From NCBI GenBank assembly GCA_028284065.1, contig JANQSJ010000008.1, forward strand, positions 62,001 to 126,000: a stretch of 64,000 bases of DNA, given 5' to 3'. The position numbers were made by a program, and so were the translations under genes. The notes beneath the pieces are model-generated. The model was not told where the DNA came from and made no database searches. It worked only from the letters and a program-made list of their open reading frames with translations. The DNA comes from Parvularculaceae bacterium. Lineage in GTDB: Bacteria; Pseudomonadota; Alphaproteobacteria; Caulobacterales; Parvularculaceae. Shown piece by piece: positions 32,420 to 40,421 of this stretch. The stretch's first letter is position 1. Every line of letters begins with the position of its first letter.

Positions 32420-32798
32420 TGGCGCCTCCCTTGGACGCCGGGCCGGTCTTGACGGCGCCGGCGCTCCCGACCGCGACGGCTTCGCCGGCGGGCGCGGCGG
32501 CCGGCTCGGCGAACGCCGGCTCGTCCAGCACGTCCATCGCGGCGGTGAGCGTGCGATAGCGGAAGAATTTCAGGATCGCGATCGTCGCGGCGAAATTGAT
32601 CAGCGCGTACAAAAGGGCGATGTCGAGGAAGTCCGGCCGGTTGGTGAGATATCCGAACACGCCGAGCAGCACGACCGTCTTGGTGCCGAAGGAATTGCCC
32701 GCCAGCACGCGGTCGTAAAGCGTCGGCCCGGCGAAGGCGCGCACCAGCGCCAGCGCCATGGCGATGATGACGGCCGCGGCGGCGGTTGCGTACATCAT
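32412..32798 (-). CDS. mnhF: Antiporter subunit F (MnhF)
   Basis: 128 residues. Three helices with the MrpF/PhaF core VIIAMALALVRAFAGPTLYDRVLAGNSFGTKTVVLLGVFGYLTNRPDFLDIALLYALINFAATIAILKFF; the R..GPTLYDRV motif is typical. The C-terminal 40 residues are an Ala/Gly-rich extension. Two adjacent ATG codons (32798 and 32795) can start it; the second overlaps the mnhE stop. Confidence 0.92.
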   Translation of the reverse strand: MMYATAAAAVIIAMALALVRAFAGPTLYDRVLAGNSFGTKTVVLLGVFGYLTNRPDFLDIALLYALINFAATIAILKFFRYRTLTAAMDVLDEPAFAEPAAAPAGEAVAVGSAGAVKTGPASKGGANG

Positions 32799-33307
32799 GT
32801 GACGCGCCCTCCGATTTCGCCGTCATGGGCGTCCGGGTTCTCCAGCGCGGCGACGCGGCGGCCCATGTCGAGGATCGCCTCCTCGTCGGCGAGGTCGCGG
32901 GTCAGCGCATGGACGACGAAGTAGGATGGCTCCAGATCGACGGTCACTGTGCCCGGCGTCAGCGTCACCGAATTGCAGAACGTCGCATAGCCTGCGTTCG
33001 TCCGCGTCGGCGTCTTTATCTTCACAAGCGTCGGCGACAGCTTCATGTCGATGGCGAGCGCGCGCCGCGCGACCTCGATGTTGGACTTGCCGATCTCCGC
33101 CGCCAGCCAGCCCCAGTAGAGGAACACCCGCGGCATCAGCCCGCTTGGAACGCCTTCGGCGTCGATGACTTCGGAGCGGCGGGCGAGGTAGATCGACATC
33201 GCGACCGACGCTGCGCCGAAGATGAGGAGGAGCGGCTTGTCGAAGTAGCCCGAAAGGAGAAGCCAGAGGCCGCCAAGGGCGATCGCAAGTATCAGGGTGC
33301 GCGCCAT
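32795..33307 (-). CDS. mnhE: Antiporter subunit E (MnhE), first gene of the Mrp operon
   Basis: 170 residues. Two N-terminal helices (LILAIALGGLWLLLSGYF, PLLLIFGAASVAMSIYLARR), then RVFLYWGWLAAEIGKSNIEVARRAL and TPTRTNAGYATFCNSVTLTPGTVTVDLEPSYFVVHAL, the conserved MnhE C-terminal domain. ATG at 33307 is chosen because family similarity starts there; the upstream open frame to 33571 is non-coding in style. Being first, its upstream region should carry the operon promoter. Confidence 0.92.
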   Translation of the reverse strand: MARTLILAIALGGLWLLLSGYFDKPLLLIFGAASVAMSIYLARRSEVIDAEGVPSGLMPRVFLYWGWLAAEIGKSNIEVARRALAIDMKLSPTLVKIKTPTRTNAGYATFCNSVTLTPGTVTVDLEPSYFVVHALTRDLADEEAILDMGRRVAALENPDAHDGEIGGRVT

Positions 33308-33730
33308 GCGACTTCCGTTCCGCCTTCCCGCCGCGCGTCCTAAAGCGTTGAAGCGCCTTGGCGGGCCCGGTCGGCCCGCGACGCCACGCGCGTTGATCCG
33401 CGAGCTGTCCGATTCCCGCCGCGTCTCGCCGCCTCGTGGAGGCTCGGAGCGCTTGAGGGCCGGCGACGCGGCGACGCGAAGAGCGCGCGCCGCGGTCTTC
33501 CCCGCCAGCGGGGCGCAACCTGCACGAATTTTTTGAGAAATCAACGCGCCGACAGCAGCCAAGATACGCATGGCCGCCGCCGACGCGGAGGGGACTATGC
33601 CGGCGGCCTCCTACGCTGGCGCTAAGGCGCCCGGTTCGATTAGTCGCAAGCGGGAAAGGTTTCGTAAGGATTCGCAAGTCGCGCGCCGTCCGGCGGCCGC
33701 CAGGTCGGGGCGCGACGCCGCGACGCCGGC
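33308..33730. other. Upstream region of the Mrp operon, no gene seen
   Basis: About 420 bases between mnhE and the DUF2336 gene, both on the minus strand. It should hold the operon promoter and the 3' end of the DUF2336 transcript. A short AT-rich patch at 33525-33550 (TTTTTTGAGAAATCAA) could be part of a promoter. No hairpin or recognisable riboswitch was seen. Confidence 0.35.
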
Positions 33731-35176
33731 TTATCCGTCCTCGGACAAGCCGAGAAGGCGCGTGATCTGGGCGATGCGCGGGTTTCCGTCCCAGTCCCAG
33801 TAGCGCAGGATCGCGCGGGCGTAGTCGCGCGCAAGGCTGTCGAACACGGCCGTCAGCGCCTCCCGGCGCTCCATTTCGAACGGCGCGATCGCGCTTGGCC
33901 GGGCGATGATATCCCTGAACTTCTCCCGCGGCAGGCCGACGCCCTTGCACAGGACCGCGAACGCCTCGCCGCCGGGATCGCGCAGGATGCGCGCCGCAAG
34001 CTCCCGCGAGACGCCGGCGATGCGCCCGATGGGATCGGCGAACCGCTGCGGCTCGCCGCCTCGCGACGCGGCCATGGTGCGCGCCACGAAGTCGACCGAG
34101 GCCGGCTCGCCCTTCGCGCCGCGCGGGCGAAAGCGCCGGTCGAGCACTGTGAGGATGTCCTTCACCATGGGGTCCGCGCCGGCGCCGCGGAACACATCGC
34201 CGTAAAGATCGTCCACCGCGTCCTGAATGGTCGCGCGGTTGACGGCGAACCGCTGCAGGATGCGCCAGCGCCGCTCGGCGTCGCTCCACCAGAACATGAT
34301 GAAGCCGTGTGCGGGCTCTATGTCCGACCGCTGCAGCAGGAGCGCCTGAAGCTCGGGGCTCGCGGCGCTGCGGGCGAGCAACAGGTCGAGAGCGAAGGGC
34401 GACAGCGCGCACTCGGTCCGCTTCAGGATGAGCGCGGTCACTTCCGGCTCGTCGTGTTCCAAAAGCGCGTCGGCGACATGGGGCGAGAGGTCATGCCGGC
34501 GCGCGATGGCGAGCCGGTGGGCGGTGGCGCCGCGTCGCGCGCATTCGGCGAGCAGCACCGCCGGCGCGACCTCGGCGCTGCGCAGATAGGTTCCGGCGAC
34601 GTCCGGCTCGTCGAGCAGGATCTCGCGGACGAGCGCGGCCGGCGCCTCGCGCACCCGCGCCACGCGAAGCGCCACGTCGATCCGGAGCGCCGGCTCCACG
34701 AGCGCGAAGATCTCAAGCAGCATGTCCGCGACAAGGGCGCGCTCATTGGCGGAAATCCGCCGCGCCGGCAGCACGACGAGATCGGTAAGCGCGCGCACGA
34801 GATGGGCGCGCTGGGCGCGCGCGCGCGCGCCGTCATCGGCCGCCGCTTCCGAAAGGCCTGCGGTTTCCGCAGGCGCGTCAGCCGACGCATCAGACAGCGG
34901 ATTGGACATCGGATTGGCCAACGCGCCGTCAAGCGAATTTGCGAGCGGCGCAGCGAGCGGATCAGCGCGGACGCCAGGCGCGCCTGCTTCGCCCGATTGC
35001 GGGGCGGTCGGCGCGGCTGCGCCCGGATGCGCATCGCGGCGGGCTTCCCGCGCGGGCGCGGCATCCTTCGGCGCGGCGCCGAAAGGGACATTTGATGCGG
35101 GCGAGCGGCTCATGGCGGGGTCTGGACGTCCGGGTCTTGAGCGCCGAAACGGCGCGAAGGGCGCGGCGCGCGGCAT
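33731..35176 (-). CDS. DUF2336 domain protein
   Basis: About 460-481 residues. The first 110 residues are Ala/Pro-rich with a repeated PLAxPLANSLDGALANPMSNPLSDAS pattern and look disordered. From about residue 120 the alphaproteobacterial DUF2336 helical-repeat domain follows: VRALTDLVVLPARRISANERALVADMLLEIFALVEPALRIDVALRVARV, then HEAT-like repeats (LAIARRHDLSPHVADALLEHDEPEVTALIL), and a C-terminal helical bundle ending NPRIAQITRLLGLSEDG. Cytoplasmic. Start is ambiguous between 35176 and 35113. Function unknown. Confidence 0.85.
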   Translation of the reverse strand: MPRAAPFAPFRRSRPGRPDPAMSRSPASNVPFGAAPKDAAPAREARRDAHPGAAAPTAPQSGEAGAPGVRADPLAAPLANSLDGALANPMSNPLSDASADAPAETAGLSEAAADDGARARAQRAHLVRALTDLVVLPARRISANERALVADMLLEIFALVEPALRIDVALRVARVREAPAALVREILLDEPDVAGTYLRSAEVAPAVLLAECARRGATAHRLAIARRHDLSPHVADALLEHDEPEVTALILKRTECALSPFALDLLLARSAASPELQALLLQRSDIEPAHGFIMFWWSDAERRWRILQRFAVNRATIQDAVDDLYGDVFRGAGADPMVKDILTVLDRRFRPRGAKGEPASVDFVARTMAASRGGEPQRFADPIGRIAGVSRELAARILRDPGGEAFAVLCKGVGLPREKFRDIIARPSAIAPFEMERREALTAVFDSLARDYARAILRYWDWDGNPRIAQITRLLGLSEDG

Positions 35177-35634
35177 GGCGCGCCTGACATCCCGGTCTTA
35201 GGGCCGAACGCTTTAACGCCTTGCTAATCGTCCACGGGTCCCAGCGCGCCATCGCAGACCCATGCTGAAACAGCGCCGAAACCGGATCGCCCCTTTCAGG
35301 GACAAACGGCCGCAGCAATCGCCACGCGGCGCTGAAGTCCGACGGTTTGGTATGAAAGGCCGACCTTGTTTGGCGGGGCTTGGGGGAGACGTCATGAGGC
35401 AAGGTCGGCGCAGCGGCGCGTCATGCTAATCTGCGCGGATAATGCCTCATCCGCGCATCCTGCGCATAAGCGCCGGCGCGCAGTCGCGTTTGCCGCGCGC
35501 TGCATTGGATCGACGCCGATCCATGCGGCGCGGCATAATGCGTTCCGGAGTTCTTATGAAAACGTCACCCGCGCCAGGGAGACCTGCGCAACCTCAGGTG
35601 CTAGCCTGGCCACGAAGTTTCGGGGTCCCTCCAC
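35177..35634. other. Divergent intergenic region, no gene seen
   Basis: About 460 bases between the DUF2336 gene (minus) and a small lipoprotein gene (plus). Neither strand has a credible gene. A GGTCGGC..GAAAGGCCGACCTT motif around 35355-35365 and 35400 suggests short inverted repeats. Promoters for both neighbours must lie here. Confidence 0.3.
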
Positions 35635-35997
35635 ATGCATATCGCCCATCGCCTGCCGCCGGCGTTTCGCCTCCGGAATGAGCGTCGCAGCGCCAAAGGC
35701 AAGAGCGCCCGGGCCCTCGCGCTCGTCCTTGCGGCGGTCGCCCTGCCCGCCTGCGTGACCGAGGAGACCCTGGCGCTGAAGGAGGACCCGGCTTTCATGC
35801 GCGGGTTCGGCGACGGCTGCTCGACGGCGAGCGAGCGCGAGAAGAGCTTTTCCACCACCGTCAAGCGCGACGAATACGAGTTCGAGAACTCGCGCGCCTA
35901 TCGCGCCGGCTGGCGCCAGGGCTTCTCCCAGTGCAAGGACCCGATCCCTGAAGCGGAGACCGGCGGGCGCATCCTCGGCGAGGAAGGCGAGTTTTAG
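35635..35997 (+). CDS. Small lipoprotein of unknown function
   Basis: 120 residues. Lipoprotein signal after a basic start: SARALALVLAAVALPACV with lipobox LPAC. Mature domain contains FMRGFGDGCSTASEREKSFSTTVKRDEYEFENSRAYRAGWRQGFSQCKDP; the paired GFGDGC and GWRQGFSQC blocks suggest an internal duplication linked by a disulfide. I recognise no characterised family. The last third of this gene recurs as a decayed fragment at 40252-40350, so the gene marks one edge of a duplicated segment. Confidence 0.75.
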   Translation: MHIAHRLPPAFRLRNERRSAKGKSARALALVLAAVALPACVTEETLALKEDPAFMRGFGDGCSTASEREKSFSTTVKRDEYEFENSRAYRAGWRQGFSQCKDPIPEAETGGRILGEEGEF

Positions 35998-36188
35998 CTC
36001 TTCCCCGGAGCGCTCGGCGGCCGAAGCTCCCAAATCGGCAAGAAAAGCTGGCGCGGCGACGCGCTGCGCATCAGGCGCAATCCGACGCCGCGCCAAACCT
36101 TCCCCCTTGGGCGTGGGACGTAATTCAATACGTAAACGGACTTTAGACGAAATTCTCTCTCAACCGCCGGCCTTGCCCCTCCCGGAAC

Positions 36189-37571
36189 TCAAGAGCGGCG
36201 ACGGCGGCTGGCCCCGACAACGCCGCCAAGCCCCATCAGGAACAGCGGAAACGCGGCGGGGAGCGGGATCGGATTCGGATCGGGATCAATGACAACGCTT
36301 CCGTCGCCAAGGCTGATGCGCAGGATGCCGCTCATCTGCGGACCGCCATTCAGTCCGGCGAACTGGGCGAAGACCCCGAGGAAGCCGGTGTCAGATAAAG
36401 ATTCCGCGGCGATCTGGAAGCTGAGGATTTCCCGAATGTCGCCGCCGCCAATGTCGATCATGTCCCCATCGCGGAAGATCAGCGAGAAATCGTCCACCGT
36501 TCCGGCGTAGAGGCCACGGCCATCGGCGGTCGTCGCGCCCGGGCCCTGCAATTGCGTTACGAAGGCGATGAGCCCTTCGTCAGCGATGGAGGAACTCAGC
36601 ACATTGACGATTTCATCGCCAGTGCCTGGCGCGATGTCGCCAAACCGCGCAATCAGGCTGGTGTCGGTTCCGTCATTAACGAAGAGGCCGTCGTCGAAGC
36701 CGCCTGGCCCAACGACACGCCCGCGGAAGGACACCGTTCCGTCATTGGATAATGATTGAGGCTCAAATCCAAAGAACCGAGCGCCCGCCCCAAAGCCCGG
36801 CGCCACGGCGGTTGTGTCCAACCGCTCCGTCAGCGCGCCCGGCGCGCCCGTCAGCAAGACTGAATTGTTGAACGCCGGCCCCAGGAAGGCCGCCCGAACC
36901 GCGATTTCCCCATTCGCGTTCGCCGCAGGCGCGCCGACGCCCGCAATGTTCTGCGGCGTGGTCGGGAACGGATCGCCGCGCTGTAGGACGACTCCAAGGT
37001 TTCCGTTATCCTCTCCAAATACCGTAGCGAAATTAGCGTTGTCGATATCCCCGAGGAACGTAATGTCGCCGTCGTCCGCAATGCTGAGGCGGCTAGTATT
37101 AAAGGAGACGATCACGCCTCCAGCTTCCTGGTCGCCTGCCCGGGACACCAGTCGAATGGGCGCCCCCTGAGTGGCGAAGACGCCGCGATTGTTGGACACG
37201 CCGGAGGTGTCGCCGCCTGTCAAGCCGCCGAAGAACGCGACATCGCCGGCAGCGTTGATGGTAGGCGATTGAAACGAAGAGAACCGCGCCCCCGCCGTTC
37301 CTGGCGCGCTGTCCCCCTCCCGCACGACGAATGACGCCGCCCCCGGCGTCGCCCTTATCAGAGCCTGATCGAAGCCGGACGCCGTAGCGCCGGCGAAAAC
37401 AATTTCGCCGGCGTCATTGATCGCCGGGGGGGTCCCGGACACGCGCACCTCTTCGCCCTCAATCAGCTGATCGTCGAGAAACACCGTCTCGACCGTCACC
37501 GGCGCGGCCATCGCCGTACCCGGAAAGACGCCAAGCGCGCCAATAAAACCCGCACTCAACAGTTTACGCAT
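36189..37571 (-). CDS. NxxGxxxF tandem-repeat protein with VPLPA-CTERM sorting signal
   Basis: 460 residues. A cleavable signal (KLLSAGFIGALGVFPGTAMAA) is followed by about seven repeats with the core N-x-x-G-x-x-x-F, such as INDAGEIVFAG, INAAGDVAFFG, IADDGDITFLG and LSNDGTVSFRG. The C-terminus IPLPAAFPLFLMGLGGVVGASRRRRS is a VPLPA-type exosortase sorting signal: motif, membrane helix, Arg cluster. The protein should be processed by an exosortase and released to or displayed at the surface, probably in an exopolysaccharide matrix. ATG at 37571 has a GAGGGG about eight bases upstream. A LuxR regulator lies just upstream on the same strand. No exosortase is in the window. Confidence 0.87.
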   Translation of the reverse strand: MRKLLSAGFIGALGVFPGTAMAAPVTVETVFLDDQLIEGEEVRVSGTPPAINDAGEIVFAGATASGFDQALIRATPGAASFVVREGDSAPGTAGARFSSFQSPTINAAGDVAFFGGLTGGDTSGVSNNRGVFATQGAPIRLVSRAGDQEAGGVIVSFNTSRLSIADDGDITFLGDIDNANFATVFGEDNGNLGVVLQRGDPFPTTPQNIAGVGAPAANANGEIAVRAAFLGPAFNNSVLLTGAPGALTERLDTTAVAPGFGAGARFFGFEPQSLSNDGTVSFRGRVVGPGGFDDGLFVNDGTDTSLIARFGDIAPGTGDEIVNVLSSSIADEGLIAFVTQLQGPGATTADGRGLYAGTVDDFSLIFRDGDMIDIGGGDIREILSFQIAAESLSDTGFLGVFAQFAGLNGGPQMSGILRISLGDGSVVIDPDPNPIPLPAAFPLFLMGLGGVVGASRRRRS

Positions 37572-37653
37572 ATCAATACCCCTCAAGAATCCGCCTGCTT
37601 AAACACTCGACTGGACTTAAAAGGTCTCTACCCGCTTCAGCAGCGTCCGCCCA

Positions 37654-37669
37654 TCACCCTAAAGGGTGA
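37654..37669. promoter_or_regulatory. 16-bp palindrome between LuxR gene and VPLPA-CTERM gene
   Basis: TCACCCTAAAGGGTGA is a perfect palindrome (7+2+7). It is 83 bases upstream of the VPLPA-protein start and 31 bases after the LuxR stop. The geometry suits an operator for a dimeric LuxR-type regulator or an activator site just upstream of a promoter; there is no T-run to make it a good terminator. Confidence 0.5.
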
Positions 37670-37699
37670 ATGCGCACGTCACGCCGCTGAAAACGCCTG

Positions 37700-38764
37700 T
37701 CAGGAGCCAAGGCGGATGAGTTCAGCGTGGCTGCTTACGCCACACTTATGGAATATTGCGCGTTTGTGCGATCGAACCGTCTCGCGGGACACGCCGATGA
37801 CTTTTGCGATCTCATCGACCGTCCTCGCCTTGAGGAGCTCCCGAACGATTTGCGTTTCCCGCTCGGTCAGGCTGTTGGCCTGCGCCAAATTCATGGCGGC
37901 ATCGCCAATCTCCGCATCAACATCGCGCAAGGTGATCATGGCGCGCGCAGGCTTTGACGCGGGTATGGGCATGGATGGCGCGCGCGTCACCGCCAGCTGG
38001 TAGGGTTCCCTCCCGGAAGGCCGCCGGACCGGCCTTGATGACGGCGCGGACATGCCGCCCGACGTCACCTCAGCCAAATCCCGCTCGACAAGGGGCCGCG
38101 CGAAATCATCGGCGATCTGAATTCTTCCCGATGCTGCATCGATGCCGTCGCCGCTGGAGGACATCCGGGTAAATGCTTGATCCATGAACAGAATTCGACC
38201 CGTCGCGTCGACGAGACACATCCCCGTATCTGGCCGGCGCGCCGCCCCGGCGAGGCCCAGCATAAACGACACTTTAAGCGCGCGTTGAAGGTGCTTGCCG
38301 ATTAAGGCCGCCTCGGCGATTTCCGCCGCCGAGGCATGCCCTATCTTCTGGCTTCGATTGATAGATAAAGCGGCGAAGTGCGACCTTGTGGGCTGTGAGG
38401 CGAGGCCCAAATAATAGGATATGCCGGCGTTCTCCTTATAGAGGTTGTAGACTTCGTCGCGCGCGATACGCTCGTCATCTGTATGGAGATAGTCATAGTA
38501 GACTGGAAGGCCGGGATGCGCCTTCAGAAAGGCCGTTCTTTCGCACCTGTCAGAAATAACTTCGCGATATCCGTCCAGCGCCGCCTGGTCGAAATTGTGC
38601 GCCAATTCAAACGGCATGGAGTTGTCGTCAACGCCGACAAAGTACAGATGCGACCCCACCGCATCGAAGTGCTCAGTTACTGACGCAAGCGCGTCCGCCC
38701 AGGAAGCTTCGTCCGCGCCGGCGGCGTAGAGTTTTTCGATCACGTTCACAATGTTCTTACGCAT
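37700..38764 (-). CDS. LuxR family transcriptional regulator
   Basis: 354 residues. The C-terminal GerE/LuxR HTH is intact: LTERETQIVRELLKARTVDEIAKVIGVSRETVRSHKRAIFHKCGVSSHAELIRL. The N-terminal two thirds resemble a PAS/GAF-type sensor (MCLVDATGRILFMDQAF) as in helix-turn-helix proteins of alphaproteobacteria; no autoinducer-binding domain signature is evident. Located immediately upstream of, and cotranscribed in direction with, the VPLPA-CTERM protein; it may control it through the palindrome at 37654-37669. The GC content here is moderately lower than the chromosome core. Confidence 0.88.
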   Translation of the reverse strand: MRKNIVNVIEKLYAAGADEASWADALASVTEHFDAVGSHLYFVGVDDNSMPFELAHNFDQAALDGYREVISDRCERTAFLKAHPGLPVYYDYLHTDDERIARDEVYNLYKENAGISYYLGLASQPTRSHFAALSINRSQKIGHASAAEIAEAALIGKHLQRALKVSFMLGLAGAARRPDTGMCLVDATGRILFMDQAFTRMSSSGDGIDAASGRIQIADDFARPLVERDLAEVTSGGMSAPSSRPVRRPSGREPYQLAVTRAPSMPIPASKPARAMITLRDVDAEIGDAAMNLAQANSLTERETQIVRELLKARTVDEIAKVIGVSRETVRSHKRAIFHKCGVSSHAELIRLGS

Positions 38765-39190
38765 CGCGCCAACTCCAAAAAAAGTGGTAGAGATGAAGTA
38801 AGAAATGCCGAAAACCAGAAATCAAGCAAATAATCATGGTCAAAGAACGTCGCTAGCGCCCTTGACTTGCGCCATCGTCTGCTATGCCAGGACGGGCGCG
38901 TGATTGTCGTCTCTCCTTCGCGCGGCGCCCGGCTCCTCCCGGCAAGACGCGGCCTCGCCGCCGTCGAAGGCCAGAGGGAAGGGGAGGATTCACACATGTC
39001 TGCGCATTGCGGCGGGCGCGCAAAACAAGCCGTACCTCAACGATTATTCGACGAACACACCCGACAGCGGCAGCATCCGATTCCCTTCTTTATGCGCACT
39101 ATTTGCCGCGCCCGCGACGGCGTCGAGTGGTTTCAAAGAGGTTTTGCCGGGGTCCGCCCCTGTCGCAGGGTGGGATCAGGCAAAGCGTGA
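38765..39190. other. Degenerate region upstream of the LuxR gene
   Basis: About 425 bases without a functional gene. It holds the LuxR promoter (AT-rich 38765-38850) and a 67-base remnant of the 3' end of the 41626-43032 gene. The remaining sequence appears to be decayed coding DNA of unknown origin. Confidence 0.4.
38939..39005 (-). pseudogene. Remnant of the 3' end of the 41626-43032 gene (copy 3)
   Basis: GGCAAGACGCGGCCTCGCCG, then CCGTCGAAGGCCAGAGGGAA and GGGGAGGATTCACACATGTC, aligns with 41628-41694 at most positions, with small indels. This corresponds to the last 20 or so codons (PLPWAFDGGETTFYR in the intact gene). Only this stub is left and it is not translatable as such. Confidence 0.6.
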
Positions 39191-39469
39191 CTACGCTTTC
39201 TTTTCCCGGCGCAGAAAGCCAAATAGCCTGAGCGCGAGCGCGAAAGCCGGCACCCCCGGCGTCGTCACGAAAATCGAAAGAATGAGGAACCATCCGGCGT
39301 GTTCGCCAGAGCCGCCGCTATCGACATAGCCCGCAAACAGCCAAAAGGCGAGGAGCCCGTAGAGTAGTCCGTAGGCGGCGACGACTTCCTTGTTCGTGGC
39401 GCGGACAATGCCCTTGGCGATCCCGACCGGAGCAAGAACGTAGATCAGCAGGAAATATAACCAGACCAT
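39191..39469 (-). CDS. Small membrane protein, paralogue of 39663-39938
   Basis: 92 residues with three hydrophobic segments: MVWLYFLLIYVLAPVGIAKGI, VVAAYGLLYGLLAFWLFAGYV and WFLILSIFVTTPGVPAFALALRLFGFL, ending in RREKKA. GGAAG precedes the ATG at 39469. It aligns end to end with the neighbouring protein (LAPVGIAKG / LAPTGMAMG; GYVDSGGSG / SYIGGGGG). Family unknown. The pair is separated by a composite repeat. Confidence 0.65.
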   Translation of the reverse strand: MVWLYFLLIYVLAPVGIAKGIVRATNKEVVAAYGLLYGLLAFWLFAGYVDSGGSGEHAGWFLILSIFVTTPGVPAFALALRLFGFLRREKKA

Positions 39470-39500
39470 GCGTTTCTTCCAATCATCCGTAAACGACAAG

Positions 39501-39613
39501 AGCGGGTTGCAGCAAAAGCGGCTCCCCGGTTTTGCGCTCGCAACCCGCGCAGCCAACGAACCAGAGTCGTTTGCGGCCTTCAGGCCGGATCGCGTAAGCG
39601 GCAAACGGCTCTA
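39501..39613. repeat. Composite two-hairpin intergenic repeat, family A copy 2
   Basis: Same two hairpins as 14181-14296: GCGGGTTGC (39502-39510) / GCAACCCGC (39540-39548), then AGAGTCGTTTGC (39563-39574) / GCAAACGGCTCT (39601-39612). The first hairpin is almost identical in sequence to copy 1; the loop of the second differs and carries its own GGCCTTCAGGCC palindrome. It lies between two tandem paralogous genes. Confidence 0.75.
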
Positions 39614-39662
39614 GCGCCAAAGCCTTACGAATTTCCCCAATATGATCGGCAGACGCATGGAG

Positions 39663-39938
39663 TTAACGAAGTATTCCGGCGACGCGCAGAATGAGAGAAA
39701 TAATCGGAACGCAAGGAACCGCCGCATATGAAGACAGCAAAGCGTACGTCTCTAAAAATCCTACCGCAGCATAGTTTCCGCCGCCGCCGCCGATATAGGA
39801 CGCGACCATGCATGCCGCGACAACGGCGCAAACAATGGCGTATGCGGCCAGAACTTCGACGAACTTCGCGCCGAGAAGGCCCATCGCCATGCCGGTCGGG
39901 GCCAAAATGAGGACGAAGTAATAAGTCAACCAGGCCAT
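39663..39938 (-). CDS. Small membrane protein, paralogue of 39191-39469
   Basis: 91 residues with three hydrophobic segments: MAWLTYYFVLILAPTGMAMGLL, VLAAYAIVCAVVAACMVASYI and FLETYALLSSYAAVPCVPIISLILRVAGIL. An in-frame ATG at 39995 adds 19 polar residues, but family alignment with the neighbour begins at 39938. Function unknown; the duplication and the intervening repeat suggest local amplification. Confidence 0.6.
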   Translation of the reverse strand: MAWLTYYFVLILAPTGMAMGLLGAKFVEVLAAYAIVCAVVAACMVASYIGGGGGNYAAVGFLETYALLSSYAAVPCVPIISLILRVAGILR

Positions 39939-40075
39939 TGCCGAAATCCACGCTCTCGGCCGCCGTCCTAGCGTCAAAGACTTAGCATTTTGCATAGGTT
40001 GAAACGCGAAGCCCCGCGTCTCTACGACTTCAGGGCTCGCACGCTACCGATAACCCTCGTTACCGATAACGGACC

Positions 40076-40250
40076 CTACCGGCAAAACGTCGTCTCGCCG
40101 CCATCGAAGGCCCAAGGGAAGGGAAGGCCCGATCAGGTCTGCGCGCCCCCGCGCGCCTCGACGGTGAAGGTCGCCGGCCGATCCTCGTCACCATCGGCGA
40201 CGCGCAGGAGGATAACGCCATTCATCCGTTAGCCGATGGTGTTCGCGCGT
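40076..40250 (-). pseudogene. Remnant of the 3' end of the 41626-43032 gene (copy 2)
   Basis: About 175 bases that align with 41627-41800. Read on the minus strand it gives MNGVILLRVADGDEDRPA then TVEARG and PWAFDGGETTF, the C-terminal blocks of the intact protein, with a broken end. Roughly four of five bases match by eye. The 5' part of the gene is absent and the fragment abuts a fragment of another gene at 40252. Confidence 0.75.
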
Positions 40251-40251
40251 C

Positions 40252-40350
40252 CATCGCGCCGGCTGACGCCAGGGCGTCTCGCAGCGCCAAGACCCGATCC
40301 CCGAAGCGGAGACAGGCGGGCGCAGCCTCTGCAAAGAGTGCGCGTTTTGG
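40252..40350 (+). pseudogene. Remnant of the 3' end of the 35635-35997 lipoprotein gene
   Basis: ATCGCGCCGGCTGACGCCAG, then GACCCGATCCCCGAAGCGGA and GACAGGCGGGCGCA, aligns with 35902-35997 (the AGWRQGFSQCKDPIPEAETGGRI part of the intact gene). Substitutions destroy the Cys codon and the reading frame end. It directly follows the fragment at 40076-40250 and points away from it. Confidence 0.75.
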
Positions 40351-40421
40351 GCTGCCGGCGGATCGTCGCCGATAATGAAGTTTATCGGACAATTCTGTGC
40401 AAAGATAATACGTGCACCATT

